NCBI RefSeq assembly: GCF_020622345.1
Contig: NZ_JACNMO010000020.1
Location: forward strand, 18,438 to 82,437
From: Roseobacter weihaiensis
Lineage (GTDB): Bacteria; Pseudomonadota; Alphaproteobacteria; Rhodobacterales; Rhodobacteraceae
Direction: 5' to 3'
Length of the DNA: 64,000 bases
The notes below the pieces were generated by a model, which saw nothing but the letters and a program-made list of their open reading frames with translations, had not been told where the DNA came from and did no database searches. Below, piece after piece: positions 9,491-17,809 of the stretch. How positions within the stretch are numbered: the first letter of the stretch is position 1; every line of letters begins with the position of its first letter. The position numbers were made by a program, and so were the translations under genes.

Positions 9491-9507
9491 TACACAACTC
9501 CTCAGTT

Positions 9508-10368
9508 TCAGGCACGGAACGCCTCGATATTTTCGTCGAGAAACGCATCGATGCTGCGTGGTTCGTGTCCAGTCAGCCGCTTGACGCCATCATTCACGTC
9601 CGCGCCGATGCCTGCGGCGACGTGAGCCGTGTCATCCATCATCGCATCCAACATCCATCCATCGAACCCAGCAGCCTCCAACTCATCGCGCGCCTTCTCG
9701 GCGACGGGGCTTACGTGGCGAACCTCATGATCGAGCCGAGCGGTCAGCCGACGCGCGATCTCGGCAAAGGTCAGCGGCTCTGGACCGGAAATGTCGACCG
9801 GACCGTCGATTTCAGTTCGATCGGTTAGAACCGCGACGGCGCAGTCAGCAATGTCGCGCGCATCGATGAAGGGTACAGCGCCGTCCCCTGTCGGCGCGAC
9901 GATCTCGCCCTGCTTGATCGTCGGGGCCATGGTCAGGAGGTTCTGCATGAAACCGCCCGGCCGCAAGATCGTATGGCGCAAGCCGCTTCGAACGAGGTGC
10001 GCATCGGCTGCCGCATGACCATTTCCGAGAATCGCGCTCGCCTTTATAAATGCACTATCGATGGATATGCGCACGACTCGGCCAACATTTGCGATCTTGG
10101 CAGCATCGATCAGGCGAATGCTGATATCCCGGAAGTGCTCCCTAACCGGGGTAATGAGCAACGCGGCGTCGACATATGCGAACAGCGTGGGGTCGATCGG
10201 GTGGTCCATATCGACGACACGGGCATTGACGCCTCGCGCGGTCAAGCGGTTTGCACTGGCCTCGGTATGAACAAGCGCGCGTACGACGTGCCCAAGGTCC
10301 AAAAGCCGATCAACGGTAGGCGCACCGATTTTGCCGGTCGCGCCCGTGATGAGAACTGTCTTGGTCAT
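9508..10368 (-). CDS. NmrA/atypical SDR family NAD(P)-binding protein
   Basis: This 286-residue protein has an N-terminal Rossmann motif TGATGKIG (residues 7-14) and the atypical SDR/NmrA layout. Family landmarks are GFMQNLL, FIDARDIADCAVAVL and GPEPLTFAEIARRL. Such proteins are NAD(P)H-dependent quinone or azo reductases, or redox sensors. It overlaps the neighbouring paralogue by 4 bases; the two look like a duplicated pair within one operon. The substrate cannot be told. Confidence 0.87.
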   Translation of the reverse strand: MTKTVLITGATGKIGAPTVDRLLDLGHVVRALVHTEASANRLTARGVNARVVDMDHPIDPTLFAYVDAALLITPVREHFRDISIRLIDAAKIANVGRVVRISIDSAFIKASAILGNGHAAADAHLVRSGLRHTILRPGGFMQNLLTMAPTIKQGEIVAPTGDGAVPFIDARDIADCAVAVLTDRTEIDGPVDISGPEPLTFAEIARRLTARLDHEVRHVSPVAEKARDELEAAGFDGWMLDAMMDDTAHVAAGIGADVNDGVKRLTGHEPRSIDAFLDENIEAFRA

Positions 10369-11225
10369 GACCCCGGGTCCCCCATAAATACATTCTTGTT
10401 GTCCTCAATGAACGCAGATAACTCGCGTGGAGGCCGTCCAGTTAGATCTTCAACGCCACTTGTCGTAATGGCCATCACGCCACGCTCCTGCAGCGGCTGC
10501 ATCTCCAGGATCGCGTCGGCAAGCCAGTCCGGCATGCCCTGGTTCATCATGTCTTTCTTCGCATCGCTTCGCAGAACGCTGACTGCTTCAACATCTCGAC
10601 CGATCACCTCACCGAGCTTCTGCGCGACCTCCCTCGCTGAAAGGCTTTCTGGTCCAGTGATATCAACGATGCCGACATAGTCGCCCACGAGTCCGGCCAC
10701 TGCCGACGCCGATATGTCGCGCGCGTCGATCATGCTGTCGCGGCTATCCCCATCGATTGGCTGTGCGAGGCGCCCATCAGATACCTCCTGCCCGTGGTGA
10801 AGGAGGTTCTGCATAAAACCGTGTGGTCGAAGTATGAGAGCATCCGGGAACAGTGATAGGAGATGTGCATCTATCGCGCCGTGGGACATACCAACGAAGC
10901 TAGAAGGCACCTGCATGGGTGTTGCGGCCGACAAGCGGACAATTCTCTTGGCGCCAGCAGCTACAGCAGCCTCGTTGAGGCGTTCGCCGACCGCCACCAT
11001 GTCCGGACGGATCGGAACCATCAAAAACGCGGCAGCAACGCCTTCGAAAACGGGACCGAGGTCATCCCTCGATACGTCACATTGCACGTATTCGATGCCG
11101 GGCTGGTCATCACGACGGGCGGTAGTAAGCGCACGGACCTGATGGCCTTCTGCAGACAACTGATCTACGATGTAAGACCCAACGTTTCCGGTGCCGCCGG
11201 CGACCAAGATGACATCGTTTTGCAT
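10365..11225 (-). CDS. NmrA/atypical SDR family NAD(P)-binding protein (paralogue of next gene)
   Basis: This protein has 286 residues from the ATG at 11225. That start is chosen because GGGAGA precedes it; an upstream Met exists in frame. The Rossmann motif is GGTGNVG, with the same landmarks as its neighbour (GFMQNLL, DARDISASAVAGL, GPESLSAREVAQKL). Like the neighbour, it is probably an NAD(P)H-dependent oxidoreductase or redox sensor. It is translationally coupled to the downstream paralogue. Confidence 0.87.
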   Translation of the reverse strand: MQNDVILVAGGTGNVGSYIVDQLSAEGHQVRALTTARRDDQPGIEYVQCDVSRDDLGPVFEGVAAAFLMVPIRPDMVAVGERLNEAAVAAGAKRIVRLSAATPMQVPSSFVGMSHGAIDAHLLSLFPDALILRPHGFMQNLLHHGQEVSDGRLAQPIDGDSRDSMIDARDISASAVAGLVGDYVGIVDITGPESLSAREVAQKLGEVIGRDVEAVSVLRSDAKKDMMNQGMPDWLADAILEMQPLQERGVMAITTSGVEDLTGRPPRELSAFIEDNKNVFMGDPGS

Positions 11226-11242
11226 ATGTCGGCTCTCCCTTA

Positions 11243-11920
11243 TCAAGCTGTTTCAAGAGGCGTTTGGATGCCCAAAGCGAAAGATCCCGCGGCAATCTCG
11301 ACCGCAGCATGAACTTCGCTTGCAGCTAGCGTTGCGAGAAGCGGATGATCATCGGCGTGGACCGCGACCTCTGATATTTCCAACGGTCGATACGAACCTG
11401 CGTAAGCGATTTGGTGAGCCCACAAACGACTTCCGGAGGAATCTTCGTTGAAAGCCAAATAGGGGAGCATCTGGGTTATAAGCTCGGACGAGGTGCTATT
11501 GTACTGAGCCGTCAAATTCATCATAGGGCGGCCATCTTGAAGTAGTGTGGACGTAATCGTGCGATCATCAGTGTGAAGATGGGTCTCACCGGGCTCAGCG
11601 GGCCAACGGAACATGCGCTTCGCGATTTCAGCAAAAGCAGCGGGCTCCGACCAACCCTCGATGACGTACCGACCCGCCGTACCATCCCAACTCGTGTAGT
11701 TGACGACGTCAGCCCAAACATAGGTTCTGCTGTAGGGTGGGATGCCCAATGCAAGAGGAACCTTGAACATGTTCAGGTGCAAAAACTCGTTGGCCGGACG
11801 GAGGGGTTCGGGCAGGAGATCCTTAAGAAGTTCACCGCCGACAAAGAAGCTAACCACGAGATTGTGTGAATTGTAGCCAAGGAAGGGTGGTCGAGGCTGT
11901 TTAGAAGAACTCACTGTCAT
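11243..11920 (-). CDS. Acetoacetate decarboxylase-like protein
   Basis: This is a 225-residue protein. The order of features recalls the acetoacetate decarboxylase fold: PPFLGYNSHNLVVSFFVG, LLPEPLRPANEFLHLNMF, a tyrosine-rich segment with IPPYSRTYVW, and a Lys in AFAEIAKRMF where the Schiff-base lysine sits. The decarboxylase's usual GFPKK motif is not seen, so activity is uncertain. It overlaps the SDR gene by 4 bases and lies 17 bases before the NmrA-type pair. It could instead belong to a structurally related, uncharacterised family. Confidence 0.5.
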   Translation of the reverse strand: MTVSSSKQPRPPFLGYNSHNLVVSFFVGGELLKDLLPEPLRPANEFLHLNMFKVPLALGIPPYSRTYVWADVVNYTSWDGTAGRYVIEGWSEPAAFAEIAKRMFRWPAEPGETHLHTDDRTITSTLLQDGRPMMNLTAQYNSTSSELITQMLPYLAFNEDSSGSRLWAHQIAYAGSYRPLEISEVAVHADDHPLLATLAASEVHAAVEIAAGSFALGIQTPLETA

Positions 11921-12747
11921 CCAGACCTCCGAATGGCTTCTCTTTCAGCAAGGTTCTGAAGTTTTCTTGGTGTCCATTCTTCCAGGAAAGCGGTGAGTCC
12001 TGCGTCAGCCACTATGGTCGCGCCCGTCACCAGAGACGCTTCATCACTCGCGAGGAATGCTGCGACTGTTCCGATTTCTTCCGGCTGACCAACGCGACCA
12101 AGCGGCTGTTCGTCGGCAATCTGCGCACGCACCCAGTCTGATGTCCTCCCCTCAGGAGCCAAGCTCTCGTAGAAACCAAGCGTGATGGCGCTATCTACCC
12201 AACCCGGCTGTATCGAATTGACCCTGATATGAGGCGCGCATTCAAGCGCCAGCGATCTTGTGAATGCGTCGATTGCGCCTTTGGTCGCCGCGTAAGGGGC
12301 GTCGCCCGGAGACGATTGGATTGAATGAACAGAAGAGACATTCACGATAGCGCCGCCGCGCTCCATCTTCGGAATTACATGTTTGCAGCATAGCATCAAC
12401 CCCCGAATATTGACGTGGAAGAGCTGGTCCAACCGTTCAGTGTCGATCCCCGTGATCGGTTCGAACACACCCATTCCGGCGCAATTGACCAGGACGTTTA
12501 AGTGCTTGAGCCGAGAAAGGGCTTGGGCGACCAAATCCTCGATGTCGCTTTCATCTGAAACATCGCACGCGACAAAGTCGGCAACACCGTCGCTTTTCCG
12601 GATGGCTTCGACCGTCTCATTACCGCGGTTTTGCGAACGACCAGTAACAACGACGTGTGCCCCCTCAGAAGCCATAACCTCGGCAATCCCCCGACCAATT
12701 CCGGATGTCGCTCCGGTGACGATTGCACCCTTGCCGGCCAGCTTCAT
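11917..12747 (-). CDS. SDR family oxidoreductase
   Basis: A classical short-chain dehydrogenase of 276 residues. It has cofactor motif TGATSGIG (residues 11-18), NCAG (89-92), the catalytic Ser in VNVSSVHS, YAATK (Tyr-x-x-x-Lys) and the PGWVDSAIT segment. A D at the end of strand 3 suggests NAD or FMN preference but was not analysed. It is probably the first gene of the run to the LysR gene: 120 non-coding bases precede it and every following gene abuts or overlaps. Confidence 0.92.
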   Translation of the reverse strand: MKLAGKGAIVTGATSGIGRGIAEVMASEGAHVVVTGRSQNRGNETVEAIRKSDGVADFVACDVSDESDIEDLVAQALSRLKHLNVLVNCAGMGVFEPITGIDTERLDQLFHVNIRGLMLCCKHVIPKMERGGAIVNVSSVHSIQSSPGDAPYAATKGAIDAFTRSLALECAPHIRVNSIQPGWVDSAITLGFYESLAPEGRTSDWVRAQIADEQPLGRVGQPEEIGTVAAFLASDEASLVTGATIVADAGLTAFLEEWTPRKLQNLAEREAIRRSG

Positions 12748-12868
12748 AAGAACATCCCCATTTGCGTCGGAGTTGGATTGGCTACTGTCACTCTCTGGAG
12801 TCTGCTGCGAGCGATCAGAACAGTCATCAACGAAAGTAGACGTTCTGCCGTCCCAGACATGAAATCCC

Positions 12869-13315
12869 TTATCGCGAAGGCTCCTGATCCATGAATCCGA
12901 TCATGCGATTGATTTTCCCGTCCTCATCGAGGGTGGCAAAGTAGGTGCCGCGCGAGAACGGCGCGCCATCACGCTCCATGATAAACCGGAAGCGTGCTGT
13001 CCCGCGCAAAACCTCCGGGGGACCATCTAGACGAACGGTGATCCCGCTCACGTTGGCACGGAACTGCGTCAGGAAGTCCTCGAACGCCACGCGCGATGTA
13101 AGTGGCGCGTTCCGATGCACGTCGTCGTAAGTGAAGTCGACCGATAGCGCGTCATCAATCAACGCGCGGCGAACAGTCTCATCGGGTTCGTTCCACGCTG
13201 ATAGGACGGTGGAGAAAGGGGAAGTTTCGGTCATCTGGGCCTCGACGGATAGGGGAAGGAACAACCCGGCGGCGAAAAGCATACCGCGGATGTGTAGACC
13301 AGCGATCATGCCCAT
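12869..13315 (-). CDS. Exported SnoaL/NTF2-like protein
   Basis: A 148-residue protein with a signal peptide (hydrophobic GMLFAAGLFLPLSVEA, then Q). The alpha+beta barrel of the SnoaL-like family follows, seen in WNEPDETVRRALIDDALS and the closing GKINRMIGFMD. These folds serve as small isomerases, hydrolases or binding proteins; the ligand here is unknown. The start overlaps the end of the aldo/keto reductase gene by 10 bases. An alternative start is 6 bases further in. Confidence 0.75.
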   Translation of the reverse strand: MGMIAGLHIRGMLFAAGLFLPLSVEAQMTETSPFSTVLSAWNEPDETVRRALIDDALSVDFTYDDVHRNAPLTSRVAFEDFLTQFRANVSGITVRLDGPPEVLRGTARFRFIMERDGAPFSRGTYFATLDEDGKINRMIGFMDQEPSR

Positions 13316-14373
13316 CTCGCCAGATCGGCTTCCGGCCCACCTGCGACCTTCGCACCCTTGTCGATCAACCCTGCAGCCGATGGTGACGCAGCAAAGTCGA
13401 GCGGAAAACCGATCTCGAAGGCCGACACTTCGGATAGCGAGGCTAGCGCGTCCTCATTCAACACAACCTCGGTCGCCTTTAGGCTTTGGGCAAGCTGATC
13501 GGCCTTGCGGGCTCCTACAACAGGGATGGGTGCGCCGGTTCGTTGCATAACCCAAGAGATTGCGACCGCACCGGGCGGCACGCCCAGCTCGTCGGCGATC
13601 TCCTTCACCTTGCGCGCAATGGCAGTCGAACGTTCGTCGAGCAGGCCCATGTTTCCGACCATGCCCTCGCGGCTGCCGTCGGTCGGTTTCGACACATCCT
13701 TGTCGAGATATTTTCCCGTCAGAACGCCGGAGGCGAGCGCCTGCCACGTAACCGGGCGCAGGCCATGGTCTACGGACATAGGCAAGAGGTCGCGCTCCAT
13801 AGTCCGATCTATTAGCGAGTAGCGTCCCTGATAGGCCACGAATGGGGACAATCCGTGCTGGCGCGCAAACATGTTCGCCTCGACCACTTTCCAGGCTGGC
13901 GTATCCGAGATTCCGAGATAAAGGACCTTCCCGTCACGCACCAGATCGTTTAGCGCAAGCACAGTCTCTTCGATTGGAGTGCGCCAATCCCAGATATGCA
14001 AGTAAAACAAATCGATGTGGTCCGTCCGCAGCCGCCTCAGACTGTCTTCGACTGCGCGCCTTAAGCTTTTACGATGCGCCCCTCCCGCGTTGGGGTCGCC
14101 TTCATTTTGACTGAGGCCGAACTTGGTTGCGAGAACGAAACGGTCTCGGCGATCTTTCAGAACATCGCCGAGAAATTCTTCACTCTCGCCACCGGTGTAC
14201 TCGTTGGCTCCGTCTACAAAGTTCCCACCTCGATCGCCATAAAGGTCAAGCTGACGACGACTCTCGTCCGCATTCGCACCCCAACCCCAACTCGTACCAA
14301 AGGTCATCGTTCCCAAAGCAAGAGGCGAGACGCGTAGGCCTGAGCGACCAAGAAGAGAGTAGTTGTCTAACAT
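13306..14373 (-). CDS. Aldo/keto reductase
   Basis: An NADPH-dependent aldo/keto reductase of about 355 residues. It starts DNYSLLGRSGLRVSPLALGTMTFG. Catalytic elements include the Asp/Tyr in FVDGANEYTGGESE, the Lys in LATKFG and the His in DLFYLHIWD. The C-terminal cofactor-binding segment is GAPIPVVGARKADQL. The ATG at 14373 is preferred because GAGG lies just upstream and it matches the family start; an in-frame ATG at 14385 also exists. Its substrate is a generic carbonyl. It heads the minus-strand run. Confidence 0.93.
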   Translation of the reverse strand: MLDNYSLLGRSGLRVSPLALGTMTFGTSWGWGANADESRRQLDLYGDRGGNFVDGANEYTGGESEEFLGDVLKDRRDRFVLATKFGLSQNEGDPNAGGAHRKSLRRAVEDSLRRLRTDHIDLFYLHIWDWRTPIEETVLALNDLVRDGKVLYLGISDTPAWKVVEANMFARQHGLSPFVAYQGRYSLIDRTMERDLLPMSVDHGLRPVTWQALASGVLTGKYLDKDVSKPTDGSREGMVGNMGLLDERSTAIARKVKEIADELGVPPGAVAISWVMQRTGAPIPVVGARKADQLAQSLKATEVVLNEDALASLSEVSAFEIGFPLDFAASPSAAGLIDKGAKVAGGPEADLARWA

Positions 14374-14753
14374 TTTGAGCCTCATTATACTGTTCTATAA
14401 GGATTACTGACCTGCTGTCGGTTTCGTGGACGGCAACTTAAGATTTCGTCGCTCCCTCCTCGTGTAAAATGGGTCTGATATACCGCCGATATAGAGCTGT
14501 TTCGCCCTGATCGATGCCGGGTGATACGAAACAACTTGATCCATAAAGACACCTACACAACAATCGTCGTGTATGGACGCTAATGAATAAGGAGACGTTG
14601 GTCTTTGGACGATTCAACTAGATGCTGGGACAGAACGACGGATTTTCTGCCAAGAGGCGATCTGTCAAAAATCTGGGCGGTCAGATGCTTTCATGCCTAA
14701 TCGCACAAGCGCTGATGTAACGGTCGGCACATTGTTTGAAGTAAACTGTGGAA
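14374..14753. other. Intergenic region upstream of the aldo/keto reductase
   Basis: About 380 bases lie between the aldo/keto reductase start and the AraC stop. On the minus strand, TATAAT and TATAGA sequences lie just before the reductase start, but no well-spaced -35 box was found. No convincing ORF, repeat or RNA was seen. Confidence 0.4.
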
Positions 14754-15665
14754 TTAGCGACCGTTGCGCATCTCGCTCGGCGTCACCCCAAACTGGCGCT
14801 TGAACCCCCTTGTCATGTGGCTGTGATCGTGGAAACCGCAGTCTTCCGCGATGGCGGCAAGAGGGGTTGAGGTGGTCATCACTTTCTCACAGGCCCGCTC
14901 GCAGCGGCGGCGTTGGACGTAGGTCCAGACCGGCTCGCCGACGGCCTGACGGAACAAGGCCGCGAATTGGCTGGGGCTCAAGGCCGCGATAGCGGCCAGC
15001 TCGACGACCGAAAGACTGTCGCCGTAATGCGCCTCGATGTACTCAATCGCGCGGACAATCCGAGTATCATCGGTAGCGATGTTCGGCGTGTCTCGTGTGC
15101 CTGCGGCGGTCCCGACGAGTTGCATCACAAGGCCATCGATAATAAGGCTCGATGCCTTCGGCGTCGCAAGCGCGTGCCAGAGCTTGCGCATCAGCGCAAC
15201 GCTGGGGGCGGCGGGTTCGGGGTCGAGTGGATTGCCCCGCACAGGGTAGTGATGGCCGAAGGACGATCCGTCGAGCTCATAACTTTCAAGCAGCAGATCG
15301 ATCTTTCGCGCCGGAATTGAGGCGCAAAAAAACTCATTTGGTTCGTCTATGCGGAAATGGGCTTCCGTCATCGGCGGGACAATGTGCATTAGATTGGGCG
15401 CTATGCGTTTGAAGTCCAAGCGCCCGTCGCCAAGGTCGATGGCACCACTGCACGGTCCGTGGAGATCCCAAAAGAACACATAATCCGGTACAGCGGCATC
15501 GATTAGGTCAATGGCGTTTTGTTGTGCCCGAAACATCTTGAGACTAAGGGATCCACCCTCGCGATGTTCTTGGTCGAACCTTGCGTAGGCCGATTTCCGA
15601 TAGAACTCGGCGTAGTTCTCAAATCTCGCTTCAGGGTCAGCGGCGTATGTCGGGACTGCAGTCAT
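14754..15665 (-). CDS. AraC family transcriptional regulator
   Basis: A 303-residue regulator with an N-terminal AraC-type sensor region of about 190 residues and a C-terminal double helix-turn-helix. The C-terminal part has DSLSVVELAAIAALSPSQFAALFR and then IAEDCGFHDHSHMTRGFKRQFGVTPSEMR. Its start overlaps the 3' end of a second, broken AraC gene, suggesting two AraC genes once sat in series. Its target is unknown; the aldo/keto reductase is the nearest gene. Confidence 0.92.
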   Translation of the reverse strand: MTAVPTYAADPEARFENYAEFYRKSAYARFDQEHREGGSLSLKMFRAQQNAIDLIDAAVPDYVFFWDLHGPCSGAIDLGDGRLDFKRIAPNLMHIVPPMTEAHFRIDEPNEFFCASIPARKIDLLLESYELDGSSFGHHYPVRGNPLDPEPAAPSVALMRKLWHALATPKASSLIIDGLVMQLVGTAAGTRDTPNIATDDTRIVRAIEYIEAHYGDSLSVVELAAIAALSPSQFAALFRQAVGEPVWTYVQRRRCERACEKVMTTSTPLAAIAEDCGFHDHSHMTRGFKRQFGVTPSEMRNGR

Positions 15666-16050
15666 AGTAATTCATCCTGCAAATTGCTCGGCGTCACGCG
15701 AAAATGCCGCTCGAAAGCCCGTGTCATGGCGCTGTGGCCGTGGAAGCCGCAGCGGCAAGCGATCTCGGCGAAAGTGAGCCGGCGCTCGCCGACGAACGCT
15801 TCGCCTCCGCCAAACGCCGCTCGTGGACACAAGCGAAGGGCGTCTGGCCAGTCTGCGCGCGAGACGCTTGAGCGAACCAAGTACGCTCAAGCAGGCGAGT
15901 TTGAATTGCCCCAACTTCACTGGCGAGATCACGCAGATCAGAAGTATCGCGCGCGGCGATCACGATGTGGTGCGTTCGCTTCGCCGGGGCGCGGGGGAAC
16001 GAAACCGACAGGCCCGGTCCCGCACCCACGATCAAAGCAATCGTCTTCAT
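15662..16050 (-). pseudogene. Fused remnant: SDR N-terminus joined to AraC C-terminus, frameshifted
   Basis: From 16050 the frame encodes an SDR start (MKTIALIVGAGPGLSVSF, then IAARDTSDLRDLA) for about 50 codons. Near 15870 it passes without a stop into AraC-type sequence (GQTPFACVHERRLAEAK). A single-base frameshift at about 15795 then moves the AraC signal to another frame (ERRLTFAEIACRCGFHGHS, RHFRVTPSNL), ending at 15662. The SDR body and the AraC N-terminus are missing. A deletion fused two genes and the product decayed further. Confidence 0.7.
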
Positions 16051-16095
16051 GATCTGCGCTTCTGTGCTAACAAACTGTCCCTCTTGCGAGAAATC

Positions 16096-16107
16096 TATCG
16101 ATCGGTA
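16096..16107. promoter_or_regulatory. Candidate operator between TetR gene and SDR remnant
   Basis: TATCGATCGGTA is a near-perfect 12-base palindrome in the divergent gap upstream of the TetR gene. It is a plausible TetR operator by position and symmetry only. Confidence 0.3.
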
Positions 16108-16158
16108 TTATCTTATGTGTGGCCAACTTGTCGAGCAGCTACGGTGATTTGATCGCTT

Positions 16159-16818
16159 ATGAACGCCACCACCGCTCCGCAGCCGAGCCCACGGAAACGC
16201 CCCCGAGGTCGGCCTCGTGTTCTGGAACGCCAGACGGCGCTCGATCAGGCTGTCGATGTCTTCTGGGATCACGGATACGAAGGCGCGTCGCTCGAACTCT
16301 TAACGGAAGCGACGGGCGTATCGCGCCCAACGCTCTACAGCGCATTCAATAACAAGCGTTCGTTGTTTCTCGCGGCGATCGACGCTTATGAGGACGGTAT
16401 CGGGGCTGATGCGCTGGCTGCGTTCGAGGCTGAACCGAATATCCGGCTGGCCGTGCGCGCGTTTTTGGATATATCGGCACACAACAACACGCACCCTGAT
16501 CATCCGGCAGGCTGTCTCATCGCCTGCTGTGCAATAACCAGCGCCCAAACGATGCCCGACGTGCGGGCGAAGATCGAGCAATCGTTCCGGCGGACCGAGG
16601 CGTGCGTTTGCGAGCGCTTCGAGCGAGAGGTGGAGAACGGCAAGCTTTCATCGGAGCCAACCGCGAACGAAAGGGCAAAGCTGCTCCTCGACCTTATGAG
16701 CGCTCAAGCGGTCCGGGCCCGTGCAGGGGAGAGCCGGGATGACCTCGTCCAAGGCGCGCGCGCGCGCGCTGCTATGGTCCTCGCCAGTATGCCCCCCGAC
16801 GCGGAGGGCGAGACGTAA
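16159..16818 (+). CDS. TetR family transcriptional regulator
   Basis: A 219-residue repressor. Its N-terminal helix-turn-helix (ALDQAVDVFWDHGYEGASLELLTEATGVSRPTLYSAF) is followed by a ligand domain with GCLIACCAITSA. The TetR at 26741-27358 has the same Cys-containing segment (GCLLACVA), so the two belong to one subfamily. It reads divergently from the SDR remnant, which was probably its original target; the regulator may now be orphaned. IS66 begins 78 bases downstream. Confidence 0.92.
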   Translation: MNATTAPQPSPRKRPRGRPRVLERQTALDQAVDVFWDHGYEGASLELLTEATGVSRPTLYSAFNNKRSLFLAAIDAYEDGIGADALAAFEAEPNIRLAVRAFLDISAHNNTHPDHPAGCLIACCAITSAQTMPDVRAKIEQSFRRTEACVCERFEREVENGKLSSEPTANERAKLLLDLMSAQAVRARAGESRDDLVQGARARAAMVLASMPPDAEGET

Positions 16819-16983
16819 TGATGGTCAAGATTCTCATCGCGTTCTTGATGCAGCTCGGCCTTGCCGCGCTCTTCCTGCCCTTTTAGCGCGTATTACGTAA
16901 GCGTCTGCTGAGGCCGCTCTGCCGGGCGTGGTAGCGTGGGGATAGTGTCCACTAGGGATATTAGACACTAGGGGCTCGTCGGG

Positions 16984-17406
16984 ATGGCGAAGCGGTCGCG
17001 CCGCCGGCGCATCTGGAGCGACGACGAGAAGCGGATGATCTGCCGTGAGGCGCGGCTGCCGGGGTTGTCGGTGAGCCAGGTCGCGCGCCGGTACGACGTG
17101 AATGCGAACCTGGTCTTCACTTGGCTGCGGGACGCGCGGTTCGCGCCGGAGGAGGTCGAGCCTCCGATCGAGGCGCTGGTTGCCGAGGCGACGACGGGTC
17201 TGGACGATGCGCCGGCGACGTTCCTGCCCGTGGAGCTGGTCGAGGAGGATGACACAGCGCCGTCATCGGACGTGTCGATGGCACGTGCCACGGCCGGCAC
17301 GATAGAGATCGTGCTGGCGGGTGGGCACCGCCTTCGGATCGAGGGCGCCTACGATCCCGATGCGTTGGCGCGGCTGCTGCGGGGCCTGACGGGGTCGGCT
17401 TCGTGA
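16984..17406 (+). CDS. tnpA: IS66 accessory protein TnpA
   Basis: This 140-residue helix-turn-helix protein is the first gene of IS66 elements. The N-terminal part [16 protein letters not shown], then [20 protein letters not shown], matches the family. The C-terminal half with [21 protein letters not shown] is also typical. It is needed for transposition in IS66 members. Its stop overlaps the GTG start of tnpB. Confidence 0.92.
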   Translation: MAKRSRRRRIWSDDEKRMICREARLPGLSVSQVARRYDVNANLVFTWLRDARFAPEEVEPPIEALVAEATTGLDDAPATFLPVELVEEDDTAPSSDVSMARATAGTIEIVLAGGHRLRIEGAYDPDALARLLRGLTGSAS

Positions 17407-17750
17407 TCCCGATGCCGACGGGGACGCGGGTCTGGCTGGCGGCGGGCGTGACAGACATGCGGCGGGGCTTCGCGACGCTGGCCGCGCAGGCGCAGGAGGT
17501 GCTCAAGGAGGACCCCTATTCCGGGCATCTCTTCGTGTTCCGCGGCCGCCGGGGGGATCTGATCAAGATGATCTGGTTCGACGGTCAGGGATCGTGCCTG
17601 TTCTCGAAGCGGCTCGAGAAGGGCCGCTTCGCGTGGCCGTCCGCGAAGGATGGCAAGGTGGCGCTGACGCCCGCGCAGCTGGCGATGCTGCTGGAGGGCA
17701 TCGACTGGCGCACCCCGCAGCGGACCTGGCAACCGTTGAAGGCAGGATAG
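17403..17750 (+). CDS. tnpB: IS66 accessory protein TnpB (Orf2)
   Basis: 115 residues with the invariant start [20 protein letters not shown] and the core [23 protein letters not shown] of IS66 Orf2. The start codon is GTG, overlapping tnpA by 4 bases (GTGA). The biochemical role is not known for the family. The same gene is truncated in the second IS66 copy near 46.1 kb. Confidence 0.94.
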   Translation: MIPMPTGTRVWLAAGVTDMRRGFATLAAQAQEVLKEDPYSGHLFVFRGRRGDLIKMIWFDGQGSCLFSKRLEKGRFAWPSAKDGKVALTPAQLAMLLEGIDWRTPQRTWQPLKAG

Positions 17751-17809
17751 GCAGGCGTTTGGCGTCGTAAGGGATTCCCTGGTGGTGGGAGCGCCGGTAA
17801 GCTTCCGAC

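Noticed and set aside
16818..16886. 22-codon ORF overlapping the TetR stop (MMVKILIAFLMQLGLAAL)
   Set aside because: Hydrophobic and coupled to the TetR stop, but too short to support and without a known counterpart; possibly the start of a gene lost next to IS66.
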